Source: Chinchilla lanigera
Lineage: Eukaryota > Chordata > Mammalia > Rodentia > Chinchillidae
Length of the DNA stretch: 64,000 nucleotides
Assembly: GCF_000276665.1 (NCBI RefSeq)
Contig: NW_004955460.1
Location: 1,357,578 to 1,421,577, forward strand
Reading direction: 5' to 3'
Of this stretch, positions 11,113 through 22,083 are shown one piece after another. Under the pieces are notes generated by a model. The model did no database searches, was not told the DNA's origin, and saw only the letters and a list, made by a program, of their open reading frames with translations. The stretch's first letter is position 1. Each line of letters begins with the position of its first letter. Made by a program: the position numbers and the translations under genes.

Positions 11113-12208
11113 ATTAAATCAGCTAAGCTGAGTTTTTCTCTTGCCCTGGGGAGAACAGTCATCAAGCATGCAGAGAGCAAAGCAGCTGCATTTTCTCCAT
11201 AGGACTGGTGATTTTGTAACGTGTCTGTCTATTATTTCCTGCTCTGTCCAATTTGGTCCTTTCCCTTCCCCTTAAAGGGCTCTCCTACACTGCTCTGACC
11301 TCCTCCCACATCCAGGAGGTCTCTGGATAGTTCTTGAGCTGTTACTGCTCCCCTGGAGTGTACTTTGTTCTAATGACAGTCAGAGTGAGAGTCACCTCTG
11401 GACCACGGGGTTTTCCTCCAGCTGCCAATCATTTGGGTTAAGGTGTCTGCAGACTGCACACAACACCTGGGAAGGAAGAACTTTGGCCAGGGGAGAGGTG
11501 AAGTCTAGTTAGCACGATTCCCCAGGCTTCTGCACCTCAAGCTCAAAACAAGGATTAAGCCAGCTGAAGCCCCTGGACAGTAACAACCCCTCAAGGCTGT
11601 GTGGTAGGGACAGAGGAAATGAGTGATAGAACATCACCAAGGAGACAGTGACACTTGAGACCAGAGCTGTGCACTATGGGATAGCCGCACTCTCCTAGCA
11701 TGGCCTCACCTTGGAGCCACTGTTTTGGTTCTTTGAAAATAGCTGGTTTCCTTCTGCAGACCAATAGCCCTTAGGCTCTCCATCCATACCTGAGAGTTGA
11801 TTTCCTCAGGATGCCACATACTCCCCACTTACCTCTCGTTTGCCCTCTTACAGCTCCTAGCTTTCACATTCCATGTCCTTGGAAGGGCGGGAAAGCCTGT
11901 AGGATCTGCACACAGAATAATTTTTGCAAGGACTCAAAGTCCACTTCAGTTTGTGGATCATGTACAGTGCGACGCTCAGCTGTCCCTACTGTTCTCTGGG
12001 AACAGAAACGATGAATGTGAGGAAGGCAGGGGCCGCTTCAAATGGGAGGCCCACTGCAGATATCAGAGTACCATTTGCAGAAAAGACTCAGGAATCATTC
12101 TTGTCAACCACTAAATTCTGGGGATAAGTTGTGGAGAAAAGTGGCTCTGGCCCACACAGATCCTTGTCCTGCAGTGCATGAGACAGAGCACATAACTGTA
12201 AATGTACC
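11113..12208. other. Unannotated, moderately GC-rich stretch
   Basis: No recognised exon or repeat. Open frames of 67-105 codons at 11797-12127 overlap in different phases and show no recognisable domain; I treat them as chance. Confidence 0.45.
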
Positions 12209-12214
12209 CTTCTT

Positions 12215-12265
<51 letters not shown>

Positions 12266-12304
12266 ACCTCTCTCCCTCCCTCCCTCCCTCTCTGTGTGTG
12301 TGTG
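12209..12304. repeat. Compound CT / CCCT / GT microsatellite
   Basis: A (TTTC) start leads into an uninterrupted CT dinucleotide run to about 12262, then a 'ccctccctccct' tetranucleotide section (about 12270-12290), then a short GT run to 12304. The polypyrimidine run could adopt a triplex-type conformation. The frames through it on both strands are artefacts of the repeat. Confidence 0.95.
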
Positions 12305-13680
12305 TAATCTGATTCATGGTGCTGAGTCCAAGATCCTTTACAGGAGTAGGGATAGCCATAGGAGAAGCTGTTCTGTGAATAAACTAAAATATATTTCTGC
12401 ACATGAAAATCTCCTTTGGGAGTTGCCTTTTGCACATATATGGCTGAAACTTTGGATATTATCTGTTTGTGGAGGTCCAGAGCAGAAACCCTGAGGTTAG
12501 AAGAAGTACATTTCTTTGTACCAAGGTGACCAGGAGAAGAACAGACCAGGAAAAGTGTCCTTGCCAACATTTGGTGTATTGTCCAATGTAATGATATAGT
12601 TCAGTTATCTACTGCAGAGTGGGTTGAGTGCTCCTGGAACAAACAGGCTGTCCCTCTGTCTGTCATAGTGGAGGGAAGATGCCCTGGTGTGGGAGGTTGT
12701 GGCTGGACAAGGTACACTCCTTTCCCCAGTGCTGGCACTTCTTCCTAAGCGGAAGCACTCAATGACTCCCAACACTAGGCCTGCCTGCCCACCACTTCTC
12801 TGTTCCTCCAGATGTGACACAGATCAGTGCTGGGTGTAATGAAGAATTCATTCCTGTTCTGCTCTCAATGTTGGAAGCTTACTTCAGATACAAGCCACAC
12901 TCTTCAAAATCTACTGTCAATAAAAAGAGATGCTATTTTTGGCTTTCATTAGTAGGTACTCGTTTAATTTCTCAAAGTGTTCAGAACTTCAGCAACAAAC
13001 ATAAGCTTACTGCATGAGACTCTCTCTGACCCAAACCCAAACACTAGGAATCAGAAGTGATGACTGAAAAGTGAATCACAGAAAACTTCTTCTGGAATTA
13101 GACAACAGTGATGGTTATGCAACTCTGTGGATATACTCAAGTCACAATGAACTATACATGTTAAGATGGTGAATTATGTGATTTGTAAATGAATACTCAA
13201 TAAAAATAAAATAAATTTTGCGAAACTCTTACACATGAACAATACTGTAGGATAAGAGGAGAAGCTAGTCTTTCCTTAAAAAATTCCTGGAGTTTGGGCC
13301 CAGAACCTGAGGCAAAGTAATACCAAAAGCTCTCCAGGTGTGCAGTGCAAGTTTGGGCCCCACTGCATGGAAACTGGCCAGAGCGAGGGCCATGGGGGTG
13401 CTCTGAGTTTAAGTCTTTTCTCCAGGATATGACTTTTTCTATTTTTTTTTCTTTTTTATTTTAAACAGAGAAAGAAAAAAAACACAAAACAATAAAAAGA
13501 TACAGAAATTCAAAACAAGATGACAGGAAATTAACAATGGTTGTTATATTGCATATTGTGGTCTTCAAAGTAGTTGCTCATTATAAGACATAGGCATGCA
13601 AAATTAATCAAACAATATAAGCACTAACTGTTCCTTTCAATGAACTAATAAAAATTAGTAGTACAATTATCTTAGCTATC
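12305..13680. other. Unannotated stretch with an A-rich segment
   Basis: No recognised gene. A T-rich then A-rich patch at 13440-13500 resembles a retroposon tail but I cannot define the element. Other sequence appears unique. Confidence 0.45.
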
Positions 13681-13704
13681 GTGTGTGTGTGTGTGTGTGT
13701 GTGT
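13681..13704. repeat. GT dinucleotide microsatellite
   Basis: A pure (GT)12 run, a potential Z-DNA former and likely polymorphic. Confidence 0.95.
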
Positions 13705-14435
13705 ATTAATTTTTCCCTTCCTTCTTTTCTCTTTTCCCCCATCCCAGTTGTTCTTTCCTTTTGAGTGATTTATTTCTCTTTCACAATATCTATTCTACCT
13801 TTTAGATCTTATTTACTCTTTCAGTTTCCTTTTAAATGAGACTTGCATGTATAAACATGGGGGTGTTCTGTAGGAATCCCACAAATCCCATCTTGGTAGG
13901 AGAGTTCTCTGCTTGTCCACATCTAGCAATGTTTCCTAAGTGATTTTTCTGGTGTTACTATGCTCATGAAATTCTATGGTTCTGAGGCCTCCCAGAACCA
14001 TTTTGAGAACTTCAACATTTCTATATGATGTTCTGGCTCAGTATATTTTCTTTCTGTGGAGTAAATTTCTAGGTTGTTTTGAGGTTTTTAATTAGTACTC
14101 ATTTAGTTTGACAGTGAAATGTTAATTATTAGATACTTATGATCGGGGAACTGCTGAGTCCAATTGAATAACAACATGAATATATGCATACACACATATA
14201 CCCATATTTAACTCACACTTCTACCTACAGGATATTATTGTGGATTGACAACTGGTGGTCAACTTGTAACACCCAGTTGAATTGTACCAGCATGCTGCTG
14301 GGTGTGGGAAGCCCACCTGAAGATTGTTGCCAACAGCATAAAAGACAGAACTGGAGGGGAAGAAGTTTAGAGGCGTTTGGAGCTGGTAAAAACTGTTGGG
14401 TGTTGCTAGAAGCTGCAAGGAGCTGTTGGTTCTCT
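13705..14435. other. Unannotated stretch upstream of a tandem repeat
   Basis: The first half is pyrimidine-rich and the rest mixed. From about 14150 it may belong to the same unknown minus-strand element as the tandem repeat at 14436-14751, but I have no family match. Confidence 0.4.
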
Positions 14436-14751
14436 TGGAGGAGCTTATCATGCTGGCCTTCCTGATGAATTCAGCTGTTTTCATCATCTGAGGAGCTCTG
14501 GACCTTGTTGTAGCTGAGAATGGTTTCAGTTCACTTTGGGGGAGCTCTGGTCCTCACCTTGAGCATCGCTTCCTGGCTCTGGAGGGGAAGATAGCACACT
14601 GCTCCGTATTTGGAGAAGCTTGTTGTGTTGGCTTTCCTGATGGGAACTTGGCTTTCCTCATTGTCAGAAGAGTTCGGGACCTCGCTGTTGCTGATGATGA
14701 CTGTGGTGCTTTTGGTGGAGCTCTGGTTCTCACTTTGAGTGTCACTTCCTG
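14436..14751. repeat. Two-copy tandem repeat, 175-bp period
   Basis: Unit 1 starts at 14436 and unit 2 at 14611. Each starts 'tggag(g/a)agctt', then contains '(g)ccttcctgatg'-like, 'gagctctgg' and 'ctcac.ttgag' blocks, ending in a '(c)acttcctg' or 'gcttcctgg' block. They are clearly diverged, so the duplication is old. It lies immediately left of the inverted copy of the 42-bp-array repeat and is probably part of the same composite element. Short minus-strand frames through it are not supported as genes. Confidence 0.6.
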
Positions 14752-14859
14752 TCCCCAGTCCAGATCCCTCAGCCTGCTAGCACAGATCCTTCATCCCACT
14801 GTCATAGACTTTCTAGCTTCCACCACTGACCTTTGAGCCTTCACAGTGCAGATCCATGA

Positions 14860-15105
14860 AACAGGTCAGCATGAAACATTGTAATGCCTCTAGCTGAACT
14901 CATGGGAGGCATTGTTATGGGCTCCAGGTTTTCAGCTGAATTCATGCAGTACATTACTGTGGGATCCAGGTCCTTAGCTGGATTCTTTCATCTTTAGTAT
15001 GTGGACAGATTTCCTGCACTCTGTATATGATTCTTTGGGTGACTATTATAAATAACCTTATAAAATGTGTCCTATACAGTATTGTTTCTCCCTGCAAAAC
15101 CCCAA
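14860..15105 (-). repeat. Unclassified dispersed repeat, copy 2 (inverted)
   Basis: The reverse complement contains three roughly 42-bp units beginning 'ccagctaaggacctgg', 'cagctgaaaacctggagcc' and 'cagctagaggc', preceded by 'tataatagtcacccaaag', 'ataggacacat' and 'ggggttttgcaggg'. The same order occurs on the + strand at 8570-8850. Identity is perhaps 70 per cent by eye. Family unknown. Confidence 0.55.
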
Positions 15106-15279
15106 ACCTCAACAGACATATACACATATTTGAATACTGTGTTCAAAAACATTATTTTTTTAGATTCATTTTCTATACCTATTTCCTGCACCTAGTATTA
15201 AAATCTGTTTTCCAAGCTTTTAGGTAAAAAAATAATTTCAATTATTTTTAAAGTTTTCAAAAATTTGACTTAATACCCA

Positions 15280-16130
15280 ATAAAGATCTATTTCTGTGTA
15301 TGTATACAATGTGTAATGATCATATCAGGGCAACTGACATATCCATTACCTCAAACATTCATCATTTCTTTGTGTCAGAAACAGTCAAAATCTTTTACAC
15401 TGACTATACAGCAATATATAATTAAATGTTATCAACCTTAGTATTACCAGCATTACCTCACTGTTCTATAGAACATTAGAGGTTATTTACAATTTTTTAC
15501 ATTCAGAGAGGTTGAATTTTCTGTAACATATATGAGGTATTAGTTTCTGCCTTCTTAAATTGTCTCTTCTTATCCTTTGTTTACTTTCCCATTTGGATAA
15601 ATGTTTCTATCTTACTTCTGAATAATTTCCTTTCCTCTCTTTATAAATATTTTTCATTTCTGAGTGTTAATATACTGAAATAACTCTTTTAGTTTCTTTT
15701 AGAATTCCTCCCTTAGTGTAATATTTAACAAATCTTCTCTATTCCTAAATTATACGTATATTATCTACTTTCTTTCATATAATGTACATTAATTTGACAT
15801 TGACATCTTTAATTTGTCTAGAATCAACAGAGTTTATGGTCTGTATCAGGAAATTAAATTTGCTTTTTCAAAATACTTTGCCAGTTATCTCAACGCTTAT
15901 ATTTTAAAAGTACATCTTTTTTCACTTATTTGAAATTCTACTTTTCTAGCATGTTAAATTCTTGAATGTATTTTGATCTTTCATAAAATTTGGTTTTATA
16001 TTTTAAATTTGATAGTGCAGTATTACACCATTTTTAATTCTCATAGTTTTAAATTATATGTTAAGGTCTTGGTACAGAAAGTTTTCCTTTTCTTGCATTT
16101 ATTCTCCAGTATTTACTCTTTAAAAATATG
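15280..16130 (-). mobile_element. Old L1 3'-end fragment, antisense
   Basis: The segment opens with 'gtatacaatgtgtaatgatc', then 'atatccattacctcaaac', 'catcatttctttgtgt' and 'ctgttctatagaacatt', the antisense 3' end of an old mammalian L1. T-rich sequence beyond 15540 continues in the style of antisense L1M. It is heavily mutated and without coding capacity. Confidence 0.5.
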
Positions 16131-16138
16131 ATATTGGG

Positions 16139-16302
16139 TATTGAGCCCAGGGCCTTCACATGAAACTACCTCACTACTTCCCCAGTACCTCATATCCCAA
16201 ACACCTTTTTTTTTTTTACTTTGAGACATGATCTTTGCTGAGTTGCCCACATAGCCTCAAACTTGAAATCTTCCTGATTCAACCTTCCAGAGTGCTAATA
16301 TT
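16139..16302 (-). mobile_element. B1-ID dimeric SINE (B1-dID type)
   Basis: Read on the + strand, an ID-like antisense segment ('ttgagcccagggccttcaca') is followed by a T-run (16207-16219) and antisense B1/Alu-like sequence ('ctgagttgcccacat', 'ctcaaacttgaaatcttcc'). This order is the reverse complement of a B1 monomer followed by an ID monomer. It is diverged, and its Pol III boxes are degraded. Confidence 0.65.
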
Positions 16303-16509
16303 TACTTCTGATTGATTGATAAATTGATTGATCTATCCAGAACAACTTTAAGTCATGTGGGTATTGCTTCCTTCCACACACATAAAAGTTATCAATCCTC
16401 CATATTCTTAAAATCTTTACTGTCATCCTCATCAACATTTTCATCCCAACGAGCATTTCACTGGACTTACTTTAACTATATTTAGGACAGTGAAGCAATA
16501 ATTGACATA

Positions 16510-16680
16510 GCTCTATATATGTCAGACTTCTCCATAGAAATAGAACCAATAGAATATGTGTGTGCCTGTAGAGACAGAAACTTATTTTAAGGAATTTGTT
16601 CCTGAAATTGTAGGATAGACCAGACAGCCTCTGGACTAGAGACTACACTATGAGTTCTTCTCTAAAAGGGATTCTTTCTT
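16510..16680 (-). mobile_element. Possible ERVL/MaLR LTR fragment
   Basis: The stretch 'cttctccatagaaatagaa', 'ccaatagaatatgtgtg', 'acttattttaaggaattt', then 'cctgaaattgtagg', resembles the antisense start of a mammalian LTR in which a similar string opens the repeat. It ends where MaLR internal sequence begins. The identification rests on memory of one motif group. Confidence 0.35.
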
Positions 16681-16689
16681 TCTCAGGAA

Positions 16690-18693
16690 TAGAAATTCAG
16701 ACAGTAAGAGCCAGGTTCATGAAGTTTCAAACATAAATGAGGATTTCATTGGAAATTAAAGACCATCCTCTTTACACTGTAGCAAAGATCTTGAGTGTAT
16801 TTTGCCCATACTGTGAGAGTCTGTATGAAGCTGTGTTTAAAGGTTATGGGCACATTTACCTTGGGGAGGACACTTCAAGACAACAGAGGATTCAGACAGT
16901 GGCATACCTATTGCTGACTTCTTTTATCCAGGTTAACAGTGAGAATCAGGAGCAAAAAACAGAACAGAAAAAGTTTTGGCAAATTAGCAACTTGGCAAGA
17001 GTAGGAGCATATTTTAAAGTTGTAAATAAGGAAATTGGAGTCACTGAAAAGGTTAGCATATGAAACCAAGTACTTTGCACTGATGCAATAGGAAAGACGT
17101 CTTGAGGTCATTTCAGGAATCAAGACATCATTTGAGACTCAAAGACTTTTGTTAAAATGAAAGCCCCAGGAATCCCTGCTTGTACAGGACCACCTAGGGA
17201 ATTCTTTCTCCAGAAGTCCTTACCTCATGTTCAGTTGTCCAGGCACTCTGAGTTTGCAGCAACCATGGTCCAAACCATCCTGACTACCACTGAAGCTAGT
17301 GGCAGACACGGCATCAGCCACATGGTGCTTTTTTTTTGCTGGCATGCGAAATATAAGCATTATGTAGTCGGAGGTGATGGAATCCCTGGGAGGCCAAGTA
17401 GTGTGCTGCACCACAAGAATCCCTTTAAGGAACCCCCAAGAAGATATGTACTGCTCTGAGAACTGCAGTGAGGACCCTAGAAAGTTTGAGATGCCAGGAA
17501 AGTGAAGTATTTGCCAAAAGTACCCACAGGCAGTAAGCAAACCCAGAACAAAAGGGGCCAGCAAGGTCATAAGAGTTGGGCTCTTCGAGCCTTTGGAGGC
17601 TCATATCACACAGGACCACCTTGGGAATTCATGACTTGCTCTGGTTTTCAGACATGGATCTACAGGATATAATATTTGCACTTATGGCTTTAAGCCTTGC
17701 TTTAGTCCATGTCTTTCTTCCAATTTCTGACATTTCTTTTCGGAACAGGAATGTTTACCCTGTGTCATCATATCTTATAAGTATGTAATTTGTCTTTCAG
17801 TTTTTACAGGAGCTCACATTTAAGAGTTTACCTTCATCCATTTATCTGTTGATGGACATATGGGCTGCTTCCAAGATTTAGCTATTATGAATTGTGCTGC
17901 TATAAACATAAATATGCATATATTTCTATAGTAGGATGTCTTTACTTCTTTCAGAAAGATATCCAGAAGGGGAATACCTGTGCCACATGGAATTTCTAGT
18001 TTTAGTTTTTTGAGGAACCTCCATATTGATTTCCACAGTAGTTGTATCAGTTTACCACCAACAGTATACAAGGATTCTTTTTTCCACACAGCTTCTCCAG
18101 CATTTGTTATTATTTGATATCTTGATCATGGCCATTCTTTCAAGGCCAAAGTGAATGGATAAATAAAATGTGGAATGTACACACCATGGAGTACAACTCT
18201 GCCTTACAGAAAGATAAACTTGAGTCCTTTGTAGGAAAATGGTTGTACCTGCAGACCATAATGTTAAGAGAAATAAATCAGAGGTTTAAATATCACATTG
18301 TTTCTCTTATGGGAGAAACCCAGAGTAAAAACAAATAGCAAATAAAAGTTAGATAATGGAAAGTAGGGAAAGAGATCATTCTCAAAGGGGAAGATGATTA
18401 AGAAATATAGGGAGGGGAAGGGAGAGAAGAGACAAGATACGAAAAAAGGGAACTGGTATGTGTTGTGTACATGTACAAACTCCAGCTAGGGAAAGTAGAC
18501 ATTTTGTATTACACACATGTACTAATAAAGTAAATTTTAAAAAAATGTTGCCTTGAGCTACCTAATAAACTCCGGTCTTGGACTTTTCAGCAACACTGGA
18601 ACTGTGAAGATTTGGGGGACTCCTGGAAATGGGCTGAATGCATTTTGCATTGTTTAGATGAACATGAACCTTTGGGAGACAGGTATATAAGGT
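16690..18693 (+). mobile_element. MaLR internal region, split by an inverted L1
   Basis: The sequence aligns by eye with the reverse complement of 2264-3731. At 17006-17110 'aggaaattggagtcactga' through 'gacgtcttgaggtcattt' parallels the internal block of that element. After the L1 at 17834-18545 the match resumes at 'ggtcttggacttttcagcaa' (18574-18593) and ends just before the 3' LTR. Together with the LTR at 18694 this is a plus-strand MaLR element. I do not identify its 5' LTR clearly. Frames of up to 116 codons in it are not recognised proteins. Confidence 0.65.
17834..18545 (+). mobile_element. L1 insertion with 5' inversion (twin priming)
   Basis: The left part (17834-18140) is L1 ORF2 3' sequence in antisense: its minus frame encodes an ORF2 C-terminal stretch including 'MFIAAQFIIAKSWKQP'. 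The right part (from 18152) is sense and continues the same protein as 'EWINKMWNVHTMEYNSAL' to a stop near 18338, then a purine-rich 3' UTR and an A-rich end. The two halves abut in L1 coordinates and share AATGGAT at their breakpoint. An inverted 5' half with a sense 3' half is the signature of twin priming. The 3' and 5' flanks (near 17820-17833 and 18542-18553) resemble each other loosely. Confidence 0.8.
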
Positions 18694-19921
18694 TGCAGCT
18701 TGGATCTTAATTGTCACCCAAAGACTATGTGTTGAGAGATTGATCTCCAGCCTGTGGTACTGTTGGGATGTGATGGAACCTTTATAAGGTGGAGTCTTCC
18801 AGTCCAAAAAAGGGCATCTCAGATGAATACACACCTCTCAGAGAAAGAAATGGAAATGGGAAATAAATACATGAAAAAATGCTCCACATCATTAGTCACT
18901 CAAGAAATGCAAATTAGGACAACACTGAGATTCAATCTCACCTCAGAAAGAATGACTATCATCAAGAAATAAACCATTAACAAATGTTGGCAGGGCTTTG
19001 GGGAAAAAGGAATGCTTTTCCACTGTTGGTGGGTATATAGACTGGTGCAACCACTGTGGAGATCAGTCTGGAGATTCTTCAGTAAACTAAGATTAGAAGT
19101 CCCTTTCAACCCAGATATTTAGTAGTATGAAAACATCATACTACAGCGATATATGTGCACCCATGTTTATAGCAGCACAATTTGTAATAGCTAAATCATG
19201 GAAACAGCCCAAATGCTCATCAACTGACGAATGGATAAAAAAGTTGTGGTATTTTCATATAATGGAATATTACTCAGCTATAAAAAAGATAAACTCAAGG
19301 CTTTTATAGGTAAATGGATGCATCTGGAGACCATACACGTAAGTGAAATAAATCAGACTCACACTTGTAAACATTGTATTGTCTCCCTAGTGTAAGAACC
19401 TGAAAGAGTAAATAAAATCTAAAAGGTATAATACACACTGTGCTCAATGTCACATGCCTATTTTGTTTTTTTGAGTAACCAATTTGAAGATAATATGTAA
19501 TACAACAACTATTGTTAATTTCCTATCACCTCGTCTGAAATTCTGTATTGTTTTTATTGTTTTTATGTTGTTTCATTTATGTCTGTGTGTTTATTAGTAT
19601 GTTTTGGTTCTTCTATCTTTAAAATTAAAAAAAGGTGGAGTCTAGTTGAAGGACATTAGGTCACTGGGGCCAGGGCTTTGAAGGTGATATAGGGACCCAA
19701 ACTCCTTCCTCTTATCTTTTCTTTGCTTCTTGTTCACCACAAAGTGAGCATCTTTGCCCTACCATGTGCTTGCCTGTCTTGATATTCTGTCTCACCACAG
19801 GCCCAGAAGTGATGAGACCAAACAACCATGGACTAAAACCTCTAAAACTGTAAACCAAAATAAATTTTATCAATTGATTTCTCAGGTATTTTCACACAAT
19901 GATGCAAATATGATTAACACA
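18694..19921 (+). mobile_element. 3' LTR of the plus-strand MaLR, split by an L1
   Basis: The LTR runs from 'tgcagcttggatctta' to 'gattaacaca'. Without the L1 at 18798-19631 and one copy of its target duplication it is about 380 bp, the same length as the LTRs at 1879 and 3732. The second half has the usual MaLR blocks: 'gtcactggggccaggg', 'ttgctt' with 'tgttcaccac', 'ccatggactaaaacctct' and 'aaccaaaataaa'. Confidence 0.75.
18798..19631 (+). mobile_element. 5'-truncated L1 with perfect 12-bp target duplication
   Basis: ORF2 C-terminal sequence is legible: a 'KKCSTSLVTQEMQIRTTL' segment, then 'MFIAAQFVIAKSWKQPKC' and 'EYYSAIKK', in two phases because of frameshifts and stops. A 3' UTR and A-rich end (19621-19633) follow. 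Identical 12-bp copies, aaggtggagtct, lie at 18786-18797 and 19632-19643. Only the last part of ORF2 is present, so the copy was inactive from birth. It is less diverged than the surrounding LTR. Confidence 0.85.
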
Positions 19922-20304
19922 AAGCGTAATCTACTTTACTCAAAATCTACTGGTTTAAATATCAATCATTCTTAAAGATTATCTTAATAATTGACCAAAA
20001 ACCAAGTACATGATCTAACCAAATTGGCATGAGAATAAACTATCATAATAGACTTAAGATGTTATTTTTTTTCTTATTGAAATGTGATGGATATTGGCTA
20101 CTGGTATTTATTAAAATCTTTTATGTCTACCAATAAAGTTTTATAATTCTTTTCCTCTTTGTGACCTACCACTTCTTTCAAATTTATTCTTCAATAGTGA
20201 CTATTTCTTGCCACCATATGAATGAAGCATTTTTATTTTCTTAAATGTACTTAAAGGTTATTGCTGCTTTATAAGAAGGTGAGATATCATAAGTTGCAAA
20301 CCAG
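19922..20304. other. Unannotated AT-rich stretch
   Basis: No gene or repeat recognised. It borders the minisatellite that starts at 20305. Confidence 0.5.
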
Positions 20305-20414
20305 TGACCTGTAAGTGTGTCCTGTAACTGTGTCCTGTAAGTGTGGCTTGTAAGTGAGGCCTGTAAGTGTAAGTGTGTCCTGTAAGTGTGGATTGTAAGT
20401 GTGGCCTGTAAGTG
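20305..20414. repeat. 13-bp minisatellite, eight units
   Basis: Units of the form tgtcctgtaagtg occur at 20305, 20318, 20331, 20344, 20357, 20376, 20389 and 20402, with a 6-bp partial unit (taagtg) at 20370-20375. Units differ at positions 1-5 and one has gtaactg. Because 13 is not a multiple of 3, the frames through it cycle, giving the repetitive 'THLQATLT'-like peptides on the minus strand, which are not genes. Each full unit but one contains GTAAGT, a 5' splice-donor consensus hexamer. Confidence 0.93.
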
Positions 20415-21981
20415 TGACAGCATAGAACTAGGCAGCAGCTATTCAATGTAGAGCAAGTTTACAGCCCAGAGCTGATACACCTCTGATTTTCCAAAGACTG
20501 AGGTTGAATATCAATTGTACTTAGTATTTTACCTACAATATCCATGTTCCTGTTTTAAAGTTATACCTGTGTCTACCAAAATCTTGGAAAATATCAGACT
20601 AAGAAGTATATTTTTTAAAGGAGCAAATGATTATTTTTTTGGTAAAGAAGTTACTTCAAGATGTTACTTTATCACCAATAGGACTTTGAATATGTATGTG
20701 CCTATTGCTGGAAAAATAAATGATTTAAGTCTTAATATATTGAAATAAAAAGATTGAAGCTTTGATTTCTTAGCATTTGAATAAAATGATTGTGCTACCA
20801 TAAAATAAAGCCATATGTGAAGTAGGAAAAAAAGCCTTGGCATCAAAATATTTTCTAGATAATAAGTTTATTTAAAAGTGCCTATTCAATGCAATAAAAA
20901 CTGTATGCTTCTGAAAAATAAGCACATCCAAATATAAGTCTAATGGAGCCCTGCTACTTTGATAGAGATTGATACTTCTCTGCCACAACTTACAGAAACC
21001 TGTGTTTAAAGCAACGTTGACCAGATAACCAGGCTGACATCCATGCAAGGTGTAAATGTGTGGCACATGAGTAGAAGAGGTAGATATTATATTTTTATCA
21101 TTTGCTAAGAAAAACTGTTTGCTTGTACTTTAGTGATCCATCTTCTATTTCCCAGAACACTGCCTAAAATATATGGATAAGGTGAACATTGGAAGAAAAG
21201 GCAGCATTTGGGTTTCCACGTGGATGTGTGACACAGAGGAACCAAGCTAACCTCCACCCTACACCTTGAAATGATTACCTAAGAGTAAAATAGACCTGTT
21301 TTATGGCAGTGTACTTCAGGGTTCTTTGCTTACAGAAGCTTAAATTTTACTGGAATATTCTCTGTATGTTGTAAATATGTCTAAAGACCTAGAGAACAAC
21401 TGGCATAAAATTTTAAAGCATCTGCGGCATTTTTTCATAACTGAAAACACACACACATACATACACATACACAAAATACTACCTCATTAACAATTTCAAT
21501 TTGTAAGGTTAATGAGAAGTTTCTTGTATGATTAGAAATTTTAGCACTAAGGTCTATTACACAAAATAGGCAATTTTTTGCCTATTTATTTTTGCCTTAT
21601 TATTTTTTGCACTTATTTTGTGTGTTGAAATATGTCTTAAGAATTGTAAAACAAACTTGTCAAAGTTGGTAACCATACCTGCAGATGATGCCGCTTCCAT
21701 TCTGCATGTAGAACTCTCCTTGTCAGGAAATCTAGATATAATCTAACAATACTTAATCCCGAGTGTTGCATTCTTTACTCTATGAGCTAAAGAATTAGAA
21801 ATGGAATGTTTGGGGGATAGAAGTAATTAACATCATAACACAGATACACTCATGTCACCTAACTCCTCGACAAAGGTTCAACATTACTCTGAATGAATTA
21901 AGTGTCCCTTAGAATAATCTGCTGTTCAGCATGGGGACCAGTGGCTTAGCAGTGGACTGGCAATGAAGTGATTTATTAAGT
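20415..21981. other. Unannotated AT-rich stretch
   Basis: About 1.6 kb with no recognised gene. A short ACAC/ACAT patch lies at 21448-21474. Frames of 60-77 codons have no recognisable features. Confidence 0.5.
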
Positions 21982-22083
21982 TAGTGGTGGCAAGCCCTGG
22001 CCCACGTGCCACAGCAGGCACACATAGCCCTCTTTGTTGGCACATAAATCAAGTCATCCCAGCATCACCCCAGGAGCTGAACA
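21982..22083 (+). mobile_element. Possible hAT-type element end
   Basis: The start 'tagtggtggcaagccctgg' and following 'cacgtgccacagcaggcac' and 'agccctctttgttggcac' resemble the left end of a widespread vertebrate hAT-like family in which 'ggcacgcgtgcca' type palindromes recur. Only about 100 bp is recognisable and I find no right end. The family name is left open. Confidence 0.35.

Noticed and set aside
18562..18834. 90-codon minus frame
   Set aside because: It lies across MaLR internal, LTR and L1 sequence and has no separate support.
20305..20414. CRISPR-like array
   Set aside because: Units are contiguous with no spacers, only 13 bp long, and the genome is mammalian.
20241..20446. Repetitive 60-62-codon minus frames with TxxLQ-type repeats
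   Set aside because: They are readings of the 13-bp minisatellite; a non-multiple-of-three unit cycles the frame.
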